Source: Alphaproteobacteria bacterium (GTDB taxonomy: Bacteria > Pseudomonadota > Alphaproteobacteria > RF32 > CAG-239). Taken from it: DNA of 64,000 bases. This document shows positions 9,754 through 20,749 of the stretch, piece after piece. Position numbers and translations under genes: made by a program. Location of the stretch: the NCBI GenBank assembly GCA_015062235.1, contig SUUZ01000007.1, forward strand, positions 19,416 to 83,415, given 5' to 3'. Numbering within the stretch: the first letter of the stretch is position 1; every line of letters starts with the position of its first letter. The notes under the pieces are model-generated. The model worked only from the letters and a program-made list of their open reading frames with translations. It was not told the DNA's origin and did no database searches.

Positions 9754-11052
9754 TTATCTCGAAACCTTTTCCAAAAAATCTTTATATTGACACTCATTTC
9801 TGAAAGATCCTGCAATCAAACGCTTACGTTTTAGACAATCCTGCGCTGCACAAATTTTTCCATTTGGACATTTTGCTCTAATCATGGCAACTTCTATAGC
9901 GTCAATATACGGTCCCTGAAAAGCCCTTATATTATTTTTAATTCCCCAACGTATAGCTTTATCATCCAAACATTTTGCTAAAATAAATTTATCGCGCCCT
10001 AATCCCTCAATCGCAAATTTAATATTATCATTACTAATTTCATAATCTTCCATTAACGCATGCCAAAATATCTTAATATAATCAGGTTCTAGGCGCTCGA
10101 CATTCAATGTCTGCAACATCTCAATACTTGCAGCATCAATCAATATCTGATGTCCTGCCTGATGCAACAAGGTCTTAGCGTCAAAATAAGCATTTAGATT
10201 ATTTAGAATATCCATTACCTGAACTTCCGCAACAATTCTTTGCCCATTTTCGACTAATCGTTTTATAAAATCCTCAAATTCTGATGTAAATATGGTTGAT
10301 AAGTTCAGGTTAAGGCTCACTTTTTCTGGCTTATTTTTGATGTCTGAAAACATAAAAGAATACATCGTTTTTTTATCTAAAGTCTGCGTTAAATACAAAA
10401 ACAACCATTTATTACCAACCAAATCAACATTTTGATCAAATCTTTTACTTAAATCTTTCACTGCTACAAAATATTCTTCAAACATCAATTTAAAATCTGT
10501 TGAGCTTTCAAACCGCAAAACACTTTGATGCTTAATCAAATCAACAATATTTATCTCATCTAAGTGTTCTTTAACAATATCAATTTGCCCTGCGTCTAAA
10601 GGATGTCTATACAAATTAGCATCTGTCGAAAAATCATCTTGTAAAAAACCCTCTATTTTTTTGTATAACTCATCAAATTCTTCTGGCATATACAAATGAG
10701 TAAATTCACTTGAACTATGGCTTGTCCATATTGGATCAGTAATCAAACCTTGTCTCAACTTATCAACAGCATCAACAACGACTTTTTCTGTAATATTTTT
10801 ACCCAAAATAGCAAAGTCACCATTTGACAACACAAACATTACACTATCTGCTATTGCAACCAAATCATCAAACAGTCTAGCTATAATTTTAACAAAACGA
10901 GGATGCCGATTTTTCGGTTTAAGTTTTGAGACATTAACATATAAAACTTTATAATCGGTTCGATTCTTAGAAACACGATCTAAAGTTTCTAATAAATATT
11001 TTTCTGTATCAAATTTATTAAAAGCCACTCTATGCATCCTTCCAAATAACAT
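9754..11052 (-). CDS. Degenerate EAL-domain-like protein, paralogue 1
   Basis: A 432-residue paralogue of the next gene downstream: YKVLYVNVSKL, then NKWLFLYLTQTLDKK, VSLNLNLSTIFTSEF, IVAEVQVMDIL, GHQILIDAASIEML, DYIKIFWHALM and AFQGPYIDAIEVA align in order with the EAL-like half of that protein. Catalytic and metal-binding residues of active EAL enzymes are missing. A C-terminal cysteine cluster (C-x5-C-x4-C after residue 400, in KCPNGKICAAQDC) is absent from the paralogue and could bind metal. It lies 58 bases behind rodA on the same strand, with no clear terminator between, so it is probably the tail of the mreB operon. The start is uncertain: the ATG at 11037 is an alternative. Confidence 0.65.
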   Translation of the reverse strand: MLFGRMHRVAFNKFDTEKYLLETLDRVSKNRTDYKVLYVNVSKLKPKNRHPRFVKIIARLFDDLVAIADSVMFVLSNGDFAILGKNITEKVVVDAVDKLRQGLITDPIWTSHSSSEFTHLYMPEEFDELYKKIEGFLQDDFSTDANLYRHPLDAGQIDIVKEHLDEINIVDLIKHQSVLRFESSTDFKLMFEEYFVAVKDLSKRFDQNVDLVGNKWLFLYLTQTLDKKTMYSFMFSDIKNKPEKVSLNLNLSTIFTSEFEDFIKRLVENGQRIVAEVQVMDILNNLNAYFDAKTLLHQAGHQILIDAASIEMLQTLNVERLEPDYIKIFWHALMEDYEISNDNIKFAIEGLGRDKFILAKCLDDKAIRWGIKNNIRAFQGPYIDAIEVAMIRAKCPNGKICAAQDCLKRKRLIAGSFRNECQYKDFLEKVSR

Positions 11053-11110
11053 CTAGTATTGTAATATTGGTTTGCCATCAAATGCAAGTTAATATATTTA
11101 TTTTTCCAAC

Positions 11111-12250
11111 TCAGTCTTTACCAATATTAATATTACGATTAGTATTAACCGCTAGAATAATTCCAAATCCTGTCATTACCGAAATAATAACTGTACCCCC
11201 ATACGAAATCAAAGGCAAAGGCACACCTACAACAGGCAATAATCCTAAAACCATTGCAATATTAATTATTACATATAAAAAATAGCTCGTTGTTAAACCT
11301 ATTGCAACCAACTTTCCAAAATAACTAGAACTTCTTAATGCAAAAACAAAGCTATAAGCTATAATCAAAAAATTGATCAAGATAACAAATACTGCCCCAA
11401 TCAATCCAAATTCTTCGGATAACATTGTAAAAATAAAATCTGTATGTTTTTCAGGCAAAAAATTAAGGTGGCTCTGAGTACCATTCAAAAAACCTTTTCC
11501 AAAAATTCCCCCTGAACCAAGAGCTATTTTAGATTGAATTATATGATATCCTGCACCTAAAGGATCTCTTTCAGGATCTAAAAATGTTAGAACTCTATTT
11601 TTTTGATAATTATGTAAAAAATGCCACACTACAGGCAATGAAACAAGTCCTCCTAAAACAACAATAGCAAACTTCCACAACTGCACCCCTACAACAAAAA
11701 ACATTGCCCCCGCTGTAAACAATAACATTAGAGCAGTTCCCAAATCTGGCTGTATCAAAACCAATCCTACAGGGATCATTACCATCAAAAGAGGTATTAT
11801 TATTCCTTTAATTGTTTCAATACTCTGTAAAGTTCGTGAATTAAAATAACGAGCCAATGCCAATACCAACGCTATTTTCATCAATTCTGAGGGCTGCAAC
11901 TTCATAAATCCTAGATTAATCCAGCGCTGAGCTCCCATTCCTACATGTCCACCCAACTCAACCAAAATCAACAAACCTAGCACCCCAAAATAAAACAAGT
12001 AAGCAAAACGCAAGAAAAACTTAACATCCATAAAAGCCATAAACATCATCACCGAAAACCCTAAACCAAATCTCATCAACTGTGGTCCAGCCCATGGTTT
12101 CCAACTTCCATTTGCTGCTGAATAAAGCATAACAATTCCTATTGAGGCTAATATAAAAATCATTAGCACATACGAAAAGCTAATTCCCCAAAACTTTTCC
12201 TTAAAACTAAGATTTCTATTCCTAAAACTTGTTTCATAAGCCTTATACAT
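11111..12250 (-). CDS. rodA: Rod-shape peptidoglycan glycosyltransferase RodA
   Basis: A SEDS-family polytopic membrane enzyme that polymerises lipid II into glycan strands with its partner transpeptidase PBP2 during lateral wall growth. About ten hydrophobic segments are visible in 379 residues. Family signatures include QPSELMKIALVLALAR, QPDLGTALMLL, the long periplasmic loop with KNRVLTFLDPERDPLGAGYH, and the C-terminal LPLISYGGT. A strong site, GAGGTGAAAT, precedes the ATG, which lies 8 bases after the mrdA stop. Its partner MrdA is therefore co-translated or nearly so. Confidence 0.96.
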   Translation of the reverse strand: MYKAYETSFRNRNLSFKEKFWGISFSYVLMIFILASIGIVMLYSAANGSWKPWAGPQLMRFGLGFSVMMFMAFMDVKFFLRFAYLFYFGVLGLLILVELGGHVGMGAQRWINLGFMKLQPSELMKIALVLALARYFNSRTLQSIETIKGIIIPLLMVMIPVGLVLIQPDLGTALMLLFTAGAMFFVVGVQLWKFAIVVLGGLVSLPVVWHFLHNYQKNRVLTFLDPERDPLGAGYHIIQSKIALGSGGIFGKGFLNGTQSHLNFLPEKHTDFIFTMLSEEFGLIGAVFVILINFLIIAYSFVFALRSSSYFGKLVAIGLTTSYFLYVIINIAMVLGLLPVVGVPLPLISYGGTVIISVMTGFGIILAVNTNRNINIGKD

Positions 12251-12258
12251 ATTTCACC

Positions 12259-14079
12259 TCAATCAACTGGCCTATCAGTTTCATCTAACTTTAGTGCTTC
12301 CAACAACATTTGCCCAGCCATAGGTACGGCTACCGTCCCTGAACCACCATGCTCTACCAAAACAGCAATTCCATATTTTGGTTTATCAACAGGTGCATAC
12401 GCCACAAACAAAGCATGGTTACGATATTTCCATGGTAAATCTTCTTGTTTTAACACCCCTGTTTGCCTTTCCTTCATACTAATACGGCGAACTTGTGTTG
12501 TACCCGTTTTCCCAGCCATTTTTTGCCCTTTAAAATCAAATCTATGCCAATAAGCTGTTCCTCCTACCTCATTGACCACAGCATACATACCCTTTTTTAT
12601 AATATCCATATTTTGCTGAGAAACATCTATTTTTTTCAGTTCAGGCCTATTGTTACTATCAATTTTCTTAAATGTAGGATTAACAACATATCCACCATTA
12701 GCAATACGAGACACCATTGTTGCTAATTGAATAGGAGTTGTCAAAATATATCCCTGTCCAATACCAGAAATAATACTCTCGCCTTGTTGCCATGGCTCAC
12801 CAAAGCGTTTCTTCTTCCAATCAACATCTGGTATTAAACCACTTTTTTCATTTTCAATACCCACATTAGTTTTTTCTCCTAGACCAAACTTTTTAGCCAT
12901 AGATGCAATCTTATTGATTCCCATTTTCTGAGCTGTTTCATAAAAGAATATATCACAAGAATGTTGCAAAGCCTGAACTACATCAATATATCCATGCCCG
13001 ACATCTTTCCAACAATGAAACGTATGATTTCCTAAAGCCATTTTACCAGCACAAAATGAGCGTGTCTTTTTATTATTTATTCCCCCTTCTAGTGCCGCCA
13101 AACCAACAATCATTTTAAATGTAGATCCAGGAGAATACAAACCTGAAACAGCCTTATTTAACAAAGGTTTTTTTTCATTAGACTGCAAATTATTCCACTC
13201 TTCTTCAGACAACCCACTAGTAAACATGTTTGGATCAAACGCAGGAGCCGATGCAAAAGCCAATACCTCTCCTGTATCAACTTTCATCATCACAATAGCA
13301 CCACTATTTTCACCTAAAAGTTCATATGCTTTTTTCTGCAAACGCAAATCCAGACTCAAATCAACTCTATTGCCAGCGATCCCCTCTTCTCTTTCTATTT
13401 CTTTCATAATACGCCCAACAGCATTAACTTCCAACTTTAAGTTGCCAGCCTGTCCTCGTAATGTTTTTTCATAAAGTTTTTCAATACCAGATTTACCAAT
13501 CTTAAATCCTGGTATTTCTAGCAATGGATCATCTTTTTCATCACTATCAGCAACAGCCGATACATACCCAATAATATGTGCAAAAATATTACCATATGGA
13601 TAATAGCGAGACAATCCCTCATCAATAAACACCCCTGGCAAATCTGAAGCATTAAGCAAAATCTGTGTAACTTGCTCCCAACTAAGATTATCTTTTATTT
13701 TGATAGGCACAAAACTTCTATTACGTTTCAAATCTTTACGAATACGTTTTTCTTCATCTTCGCTTAACGGCATAATCTTCTTGAATGCCAACAACGTATT
13801 ATCAATATTTGTTGTCTGTTCTGCCACCATCAAAGCTTGAAAATTTTGCCTATTTCCCGCCAACACCTCTTGATGTCTATCATAAATAATTCCCCGTGGA
13901 GGAATCAATAAACGTGTTGATATCCTATTTTCATCGGCCAATGTCTTATATTTGTCAGCTTGATAAACTTGCAAATAATATAATCTAAAAACAATTAAAA
14001 ACAGCAAAAAAAGCTGTACTCCCCCCAAAAACAATGATCTTGCGATTAAAACTTTTCCTTTATCATTATCGCGATTCAT
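12259..14079 (-). CDS. mrdA: Penicillin-binding protein 2, elongasome transpeptidase
   Basis: Monofunctional class B PBP that cross-links peptidoglycan during rod elongation. A single N-terminal membrane anchor (about 17-37) is followed by the PBP dimerisation domain (PRGIIYDRHQEVLAGN from 61) and the transpeptidase domain. The three catalytic motifs are intact: S319-T-F-K322, S374-C-D376 and K524-T-G-T527. At 606 residues it is slightly shorter than the E. coli enzyme (633). It overlaps mreD by four bases (ATGA) and precedes rodA by 8 bases. Confidence 0.96.
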   Translation of the reverse strand: MNRDNDKGKVLIARSLFLGGVQLFLLFLIVFRLYYLQVYQADKYKTLADENRISTRLLIPPRGIIYDRHQEVLAGNRQNFQALMVAEQTTNIDNTLLAFKKIMPLSEDEEKRIRKDLKRNRSFVPIKIKDNLSWEQVTQILLNASDLPGVFIDEGLSRYYPYGNIFAHIIGYVSAVADSDEKDDPLLEIPGFKIGKSGIEKLYEKTLRGQAGNLKLEVNAVGRIMKEIEREEGIAGNRVDLSLDLRLQKKAYELLGENSGAIVMMKVDTGEVLAFASAPAFDPNMFTSGLSEEEWNNLQSNEKKPLLNKAVSGLYSPGSTFKMIVGLAALEGGINNKKTRSFCAGKMALGNHTFHCWKDVGHGYIDVVQALQHSCDIFFYETAQKMGINKIASMAKKFGLGEKTNVGIENEKSGLIPDVDWKKKRFGEPWQQGESIISGIGQGYILTTPIQLATMVSRIANGGYVVNPTFKKIDSNNRPELKKIDVSQQNMDIIKKGMYAVVNEVGGTAYWHRFDFKGQKMAGKTGTTQVRRISMKERQTGVLKQEDLPWKYRNHALFVAYAPVDKPKYGIAVLVEHGGSGTVAVPMAGQMLLEALKLDETDRPVD

Positions 14080-14597
14080 AGGCCATCATCCTGAATAAAT
14101 TTATTTTGCATAAAAGCCAAAACAACAGAAATCAGAGGATACATAGCAACCCCTATCAGATAACAAAAAAACAACATAGACAAAGGCAAAAAGGCACCAT
14201 AAAAAACTGAAACCACTAACCATTTAACCAATAATGTAACCAAGCACAAAGCCATAAAACCATACCACACCACAACAAAGGGCTTTGCATTAAAAAACTT
14301 TTGCGTATTATACACACATACATACATTACCAAATAAGCCAAAAGTCCACTACCTGGCAGTGCTGAACTAATAGCAGCACTAACCACTCCTAAAACAATT
14401 ATAGATCCCAAACCAAACAAATCTGGTCGATGCAACATCCAAAAATAAATGCAAGCCAGACCCAAATCCGCACGAATGTTATTAAACACAGATAAATTAA
14501 CTGGAATATATGCTAAAAGCATAAATATAATTGACGTCAACACAGGTAACAGTCTCTGAAACAAGGAAACTACATTTTCTTCAAAATCATCACTCAT
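14076..14597 (-). CDS. mreD: Rod-shape-determining membrane protein MreD
   Basis: A small integral membrane protein of the elongasome. It has no catalytic motif; the call rests on five hydrophobic segments in 173 residues and on the conserved position between mreC and mrdA. I chose the ATG at 14597, preceded by GAGGAAACGG, over a GTG at 14612 deeper inside mreC. It then overlaps the mreC stop by 8 bases and mrdA by 4. Confidence 0.88.
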   Translation of the reverse strand: MSDDFEENVVSLFQRLLPVLTSIIFMLLAYIPVNLSVFNNIRADLGLACIYFWMLHRPDLFGLGSIIVLGVVSAAISSALPGSGLLAYLVMYVCVYNTQKFFNAKPFVVVWYGFMALCLVTLLVKWLVVSVFYGAFLPLSMLFFCYLIGVAMYPLISVVLAFMQNKFIQDDGL

Positions 14598-15453
14598 CCG
14601 TTTCCTCTTCACTAGTATGCAAAAGCCCCTCTATGCCATATTTCACTACCCTTACATACTCAAGCTTTTCCAATGTAGTAAATGGCTTTACCTTGATTTC
14701 ACTTTTATTAACACTCATAACCTGCCCCACGGGTAGTCCTGCAGGAAACACTCCAGAAACCCCCGATGTAACAATCCTATCTCCAACACTAATTTCTGCA
14801 TCTAAAGGAACAAATACCAGTTTAGGAATAGTCGTATTGTCTCCAGACAACACTCCTCTAATTCTTGTCTTTTCAGTCATAACAGGAATATTAGAATTAA
14901 TATCTGTAATTAAAATAATCTTAGCATAATAGGGGGCAACTTTATCAACTCTACCAACAACCCCCCTATCAGACAAAACAACATCACCTTTAGCTACATT
15001 TTTATTTCCAATATATGCAACCATTGAATGAGCAAAAGCATCACTCTCTTCCGCTACAACCCTAACCGAAACAAAATCCACTTCTGGTAACGGAACATAA
15101 TTTAATAAATCTGACAACAACTTATTTTCAACTTCTAAAGCTTCATACTTATCCTTAAGCAAACGAAGCTTTCGATTTTCTTCCAACAAAATCCTATTAT
15201 CTTTTTTTATTGTTGCTAAATCACTAAAAAAACCATAACTACGAGCTAACATTTTTGCAGGAACAACCAACACATCAACAATAGCCCCAACTAAACTTGT
15301 TGTAGCACCTGTTGATTGTTCCAATACAGGATTCTGATTTTTACTAAATAACATCAAAGCTAATGCCGCTAAAAACAAAATAACCAGCGCAAATTTTTTG
15401 GCTAGTAATTTAAGCTGGTTAAGATGCAAAAATAAACTTCTGCGGCGCTTCAT
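14590..15453 (-). CDS. mreC: Rod-shape-determining protein MreC
   Basis: A periplasmic scaffold with one N-terminal membrane segment (about 19-37), a coiled coil (IKKDNRILLEENRKLRLLKD) and the C-terminal beta-barrel repeats of the MreC family (VVLSDRGVVGRVDKV, GDRIVTSGVSGVFPAGLPVG). It links MreB filaments to PBP2 and RodA. The start is ATG at 15453 with AAGGGA at the right distance; an upstream in-frame TTG at 15483 has none. The product is 287 residues, normal for the family. Confidence 0.94.
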   Translation of the reverse strand: MKRRRSLFLHLNQLKLLAKKFALVILFLAALALMLFSKNQNPVLEQSTGATTSLVGAIVDVLVVPAKMLARSYGFFSDLATIKKDNRILLEENRKLRLLKDKYEALEVENKLLSDLLNYVPLPEVDFVSVRVVAEESDAFAHSMVAYIGNKNVAKGDVVLSDRGVVGRVDKVAPYYAKIILITDINSNIPVMTEKTRIRGVLSGDNTTIPKLVFVPLDAEISVGDRIVTSGVSGVFPAGLPVGQVMSVNKSEIKVKPFTTLEKLEYVRVVKYGIEGLLHTSEEETDE

Positions 15454-15539
15454 TAATATTCCCTTATACTTTCTTCCACCCAAAGAGCCTGTATGATATT
15501 ATCGCACAGGCCCTTTGGCATAGAAAAAGATAAACAAAA

Positions 15540-16631
<1,092 letters not shown>

Positions 16632-16692
16632 TCATTTGATGTGCAAGAATAAAGTATTTTGTTCACAAGAAAAACTATTTTATAAATAAATT

Positions 16693-17592
16693 CTATTCAA
16701 TAACTAAATGAGCGATATTTTTAAGGCGATTTCTAAACCACGTAAGCTGCCTTTTGGCATATTGACGAGTATGCAATTTAGCTTGTTTTACAGCATCTTC
16801 TAACAAACATTCACCATTCAAATAAGCTATTAATTCAGGAACACCTATTGCCTTCATAACAGGCAAATTTTTATCTAATTCTCTTTCTTTTAAAGCTTCA
16901 ACTTCAAGCAACGCCCCATTTTGCATCATCCAATCAAACCTTAACGAACATTTATCTTCTAACTTACTTAATTGCGGCAACAATACAATTGTATTAAAAT
17001 CAGCTTCTGGCAAACAATTAATCAATGGCTCATCAAACCATTCATTTATCGATTTTCCTGTATCTAAAAATATCTCTAAAGCCCTTCTAACTCTAGTTAC
17101 ATCATTAGGATTTACTCTAGATGCTCCTCCTTCATCGCATTTTTTTAAAACTTCATAAATTTCTGATACCCCACCTTTTTCAAGCATTATTCGAACTTTT
17201 TCTTTGACGCTAACTTTAGTTTCTGGTATTGGAGACACCCCCTTTATCAAGCTTTCAATATAAAACCCCGTTCCCCCAACTACAATCGGTAACTTTCCCT
17301 TTTTCCAACTATCTTTAATAGCCTTTACTGCCAGATTTAACCACTCAGAAACCGAACCATTTTTTTCTGGTTCAAAAATTTCATATAACAAATGCTCTAC
17401 CTGCTGTTTGTCCTCCTTTGATGGAGCTGCAGAAATAATTGGAATGGTCTTATATATCTGCGAAGCATCAGCATTGATAACAACACCATTATAACTACCA
17501 GCCAAATCCAAAGCCAATGCAGACTTTCCCGATGCTGTAGGCCCCGCAATTACAATTACTGTATTTGGCTTTATGTTATTTAAATCAATCAC
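16693..17592 (-). CDS. miaA: tRNA dimethylallyltransferase
   Basis: Transfers a dimethylallyl group to N6 of A37 in tRNAs that read UNN codons; MiaB, also in this window, then methylthiolates the product. The P-loop GPTASGKSALA lies near the N-terminus, followed by NADASQIYK, the D-x-x-R-V-x-R-A-L-E-I motif (DVTRVRRALEIF) and the RQLTWFRN tail. I chose a GTG start at 17592 (protein begins V-I-D-L-N-N), because AGGGGG stands just before it and it overlaps the ddl stop by only 8 bases; upstream ATGs would overlap ddl by over 70 bases. The product is 299 residues, the normal length. Confidence 0.93.
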   Translation of the reverse strand: MIDLNNIKPNTVIVIAGPTASGKSALALDLAGSYNGVVINADASQIYKTIPIISAAPSKEDKQQVEHLLYEIFEPEKNGSVSEWLNLAVKAIKDSWKKGKLPIVVGGTGFYIESLIKGVSPIPETKVSVKEKVRIMLEKGGVSEIYEVLKKCDEGGASRVNPNDVTRVRRALEIFLDTGKSINEWFDEPLINCLPEADFNTIVLLPQLSKLEDKCSLRFDWMMQNGALLEVEALKERELDKNLPVMKAIGVPELIAYLNGECLLEDAVKQAKLHTRQYAKRQLTWFRNRLKNIAHLVIE

Positions 17593-18499
17593 TAAGCCCC
17601 CTACACTTAGCTCCCTCAACCAATTTTGCACATAAATCAGCATATGAGATTCCTGCATATTTAGCCTGCTCAGGAACTAATGACAAAGCCGTCATCCCTG
17701 GGTTAGTATTAATTTCTAATAAAAACACCCCATCTTCTTCATTCCAACGTAAATCAACACGCGAAACAGTATTACATCCTAAAGCTTGGTGCAATTTTTC
17801 TGCGTATGCTTTACATATCTCACTAACTTCATAAGGTATTTCTGCTGGTAATACATGCTCTGTTTTCCCTGTTGTATATTTAGCATTATAATCATAGAAC
17901 TCATTACCAGCCTTAAGTTCTGTTACAACATATGCCTTATCTTCTAAACACATAACTGTCAACTCATGCCCAGGAATATATTTCTCAACTAAAATTTCTC
18001 TATCAATGTTTTTATACTTTACTTTCAAAACATCTTCTGGTGTATGAATAATAAATACTCCCACCGATGAACCATCAGAAACAGGTTTTACAACATATGG
18101 CATTGGAACTATTGTACCATTTTTAAAAAATTCCCTAGCGGTCATTTTTTGGCTTTGAGCAACTCTAATACCACAGGTTTTAGCTATATATTTAGTCAAA
18201 TGCTTATCCATACCAACAGCAGATGCCCTCATTCCTGAATGTGTATAAGGAATTTGCAATAAATCCAGCATTCCTTGAATTGCACCGTCTTCGCCCCAAT
18301 TACCATACAATCCATTAAATACTACATCAGGCTTTTCTTTCTGCAAGGTTTTTACAAGATCCCAAGCATTTTGCAAATCATACAAAACAACATCATATCC
18401 TTTTGTTTTTAGAGCATTAGCAATATCATTTCCCGATGAAAGACTAACATCTCTTTCTGCTGAAAAACCACCCATTAAAACCAAAACTTTCTTAGCCAT
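17585..18499 (-). CDS. ddl: D-alanine--D-alanine ligase
   Basis: ATP-grasp ligase that makes the D-Ala-D-Ala dipeptide joined to the muropeptide by MurF. The start MAKKVLVLMGGFSAERDVSL and the substrate motifs YVVKPVSDGSSVGV, RVDLRWNEEDGVFLLEINTNPG and GMTALSLVP are textbook. The 304-residue length is normal for the DdlB type. The gene sits outside any mur-fts cluster and is coupled to miaA. AAAGGA precedes the ATG by 7 bases. Confidence 0.97.
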   Translation of the reverse strand: MAKKVLVLMGGFSAERDVSLSSGNDIANALKTKGYDVVLYDLQNAWDLVKTLQKEKPDVVFNGLYGNWGEDGAIQGMLDLLQIPYTHSGMRASAVGMDKHLTKYIAKTCGIRVAQSQKMTAREFFKNGTIVPMPYVVKPVSDGSSVGVFIIHTPEDVLKVKYKNIDREILVEKYIPGHELTVMCLEDKAYVVTELKAGNEFYDYNAKYTTGKTEHVLPAEIPYEVSEICKAYAEKLHQALGCNTVSRVDLRWNEEDGVFLLEINTNPGMTALSLVPEQAKYAGISYADLCAKLVEGAKCRGLSD

Positions 18500-18569
18500 T
18501 TTTTAAATCCTTTAAATTATAAATTTTTGTGTTATGGTATGCCAAAATGTTAAAGAAAGAATAAACTCA

Positions 18570-19349
18570 ATGCAAAAATTTACAACCTTTTTTTTAATCG
18601 CCATTCTATTTCCTACGATTACTAATGCTTTTTCCGTAAAACATCGTTTTTTTGTGACCGTTGGAGCTTTCGACGCAAGTATTACAGAATTTGCCTATGA
18701 ACTTCTTCCTTCTAATTACAAAATAACTTCTAATGTTTCAACCAACGGTTTCTTCGATTCTATCTACCCTTTTCAAGCTACTTACCAAACCTCTGGTAAA
18801 ATACATAACGATAAAATGACGACGATAGACTATAGCTATCAGTCAAAATCTCGCTTTAAATCTCGCGGTAAAAAAGTGTTCTTTAACGAAAAAGGAGAAC
18901 CTCAATACCAGATATCAACCAAAAATGGCAAAGATAAAAAACGAAATTTTGAACCTAGCCCTACTCCTGCCGACACCTTTGATCTTCAAACAATTTTTGC
19001 TAAAATTGCTAAACAATATTACGAATTTGGATTTTGCGATTCAAAACTGGCCGTATATGACGGCAAACGCCGTTTTGATGTTATAATAAAAGATAAAGGA
19101 AAATCCAAGCTAACCGCTAATAAACATTCTTTTTATACAGGGGAAGCTGCCTTATGTTCAATGCATATTGACAAACTTTTATCCGAAGATGATGACACTT
19201 TATGGCAATTTTCAGCCAACAAACCCATATTTTTTTGGATAGCCAAAGACGCGAATAGCAACTACCCTTTCATTACCCAAATCTCAATAAAAGATACTCC
19301 TTTGGGTGAACTCAACGCTTATACAACTCAAATTACTATCGAGGAATAA
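18570..19349 (+). CDS. DUF3108-type exported protein
   Basis: A 259-residue protein with a clear Sec signal peptide (MQKFTTFFLIAILFPTITNA) and a beta-rich body that matches the DUF3108 pattern seen in proteobacterial envelope proteins (YEIT-like strands, Y-x-S-x-S-R-F-K-S-R-G, PTPADTFDLQTIF). The function is not established; a periplasmic or lipid-binding role is guesswork. I chose the ATG at 18570 because the signal peptide starts there; an earlier ATG at 18534 would put twelve polar residues before it. It is followed by trhP after 2 bases, so both share a transcript. Confidence 0.8.
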   Translation: MQKFTTFFLIAILFPTITNAFSVKHRFFVTVGAFDASITEFAYELLPSNYKITSNVSTNGFFDSIYPFQATYQTSGKIHNDKMTTIDYSYQSKSRFKSRGKKVFFNEKGEPQYQISTKNGKDKKRNFEPSPTPADTFDLQTIFAKIAKQYYEFGFCDSKLAVYDGKRRFDVIIKDKGKSKLTANKHSFYTGEAALCSMHIDKLLSEDDDTLWQFSANKPIFFWIAKDANSNYPFITQISIKDTPLGELNAYTTQITIEE

Positions 19350-19351
19350 TA

Positions 19352-20749
19352 ATGTTAGACAAAGCTGAACTTCTATTGCCAGCAGGCTCATTAGTAAAAC
19401 TTAAAACTGCTATTTTATATGGTGCTGATGCTGTTTATGCTGGTACCCCAGACATGTGTTTACGTGCCCAATCAAAATTTTCACTAGAAGAATTAAAAGA
19501 AGGTATTGACTATGTTCACTCTCATGGCAAAAAAATATATTTAACATTAAATCTTTTTATGCACAATCGAGATGTTGAAAAACTACCAACTTTCGTAGAA
19601 ACTCTACGTCAACTCAAACCTGACGGTGTTTTAATTGCCGACCCTGGTGTCTTTCAATATGTAAAAGAAAATGCACCTGAACTTAACCTTTTTGTTTCTA
19701 CCCAAGCCAATATATGCTCATGGACCGCTGTTAAATTTTGGCAATCACAAGGAGCCAAACTCTGCGTTCTTGGTCGAGAAGTAACTTTTGCTGAGGCTAA
19801 AGAAATTAGAGAAAAATGCCCCGACATATTACTTGAAACTTTTATGCATGGTGCAATGTGTATGTCTTATTCTGGACGTTGCTTAATCTCGAACTATCTT
19901 GCTGACCGTTCAGCAAACCAAGGCAAATGTGCACATTGTTGTCGTTGGCATTATAAACTACATCTCCGCCTTAAAGATGGAACCATTAAAGAACTTACGA
20001 TTGATGAAAACAATAAAGATTCTTTCGAGTTTCTACTAGAAGAAGAATTTCGTCCTGGTGAATATTTTGAAGTTGTTGAAGATGAACATGGGGGATATTT
20101 CTTAAACTCTAAAGATATGTGCCTAATGCCAAGACTACCTGATTTATTATCTGTCGGTATAGACTCCCTAAAAGTTGAAGGACGTAACAAAACCGAATAT
20201 TATGCTGGTATTGTAGCTCGTACATACCGTCAAGCTATCGATGATTGGTACCAAAATCCTAATAATTGGGATTATCATAAATACATGCCAGAACTTGAAA
20301 CTCTTCAAAATAGAGGATATTGTCTCGGCTTCCACGACGGTAAACTAACTAACATAAGTCAAAACTATGAATATACTAGAACCCTTGGAGACTGGTTGTT
20401 TGCTGGCTCAATTATTGAATGGCAGGGAAACGAAGCAATTTTTGAAATTCGCAACTTTATTAATGCTAACGAAGAATTCGAATTTCTTGTACCTAATTCT
20501 TTAGAAGTTATAAAGCTAAAACTTAACGAGTTTGAAGATGCTACAACCGCCGAAATAACTTCAAAAGTATCAGCTGGACAAAACAAATCCATACGTATTA
20601 AACCAGAAAATTGGAACCGTCCTATAGATGAAATAAAAAAATTATTACCCCAATATACAATTGCTCGTAAATATGCTCCAATATCTGGCGAAAATAAAAC
20701 AATGTTAGACAATAAAAAACAAGAATTTTGCACACTATGCAATGACTAA
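19352..20749 (+). CDS. trhP: U32-family tRNA hydroxylation protein TrhP
   Basis: The U32 'peptidase' family member YegQ/TrhP, which is needed for 5-hydroxyuridine at wobble position 34 of tRNA using prephenate. Matches include ELLLPAGSLVKLKTAILYGADAVY, the FMHGAMCMSYSGRCL segment with its conserved cysteines, NQGKCAHCCRWHY, and LKVEGRNKTEYY. The length of 465 residues is close to the E. coli protein. A terminator-like hairpin for this gene lies inside the 3' end of the convergent gene, with which it overlaps by 4 bases. Confidence 0.88.
   Translation: MLDKAELLLPAGSLVKLKTAILYGADAVYAGTPDMCLRAQSKFSLEELKEGIDYVHSHGKKIYLTLNLFMHNRDVEKLPTFVETLRQLKPDGVLIADPGVFQYVKENAPELNLFVSTQANICSWTAVKFWQSQGAKLCVLGREVTFAEAKEIREKCPDILLETFMHGAMCMSYSGRCLISNYLADRSANQGKCAHCCRWHYKLHLRLKDGTIKELTIDENNKDSFEFLLEEEFRPGEYFEVVEDEHGGYFLNSKDMCLMPRLPDLLSVGIDSLKVEGRNKTEYYAGIVARTYRQAIDDWYQNPNNWDYHKYMPELETLQNRGYCLGFHDGKLTNISQNYEYTRTLGDWLFAGSIIEWQGNEAIFEIRNFINANEEFEFLVPNSLEVIKLKLNEFEDATTAEITSKVSAGQNKSIRIKPENWNRPIDEIKKLLPQYTIARKYAPISGENKTMLDNKKQEFCTLCND

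Noticed and set aside
17593..17658. Longer miaA from an upstream ATG
   Set aside because: It would overlap ddl by more than 70 bases and lacks a ribosome site, while GTG at 17592 has AGGGGG.
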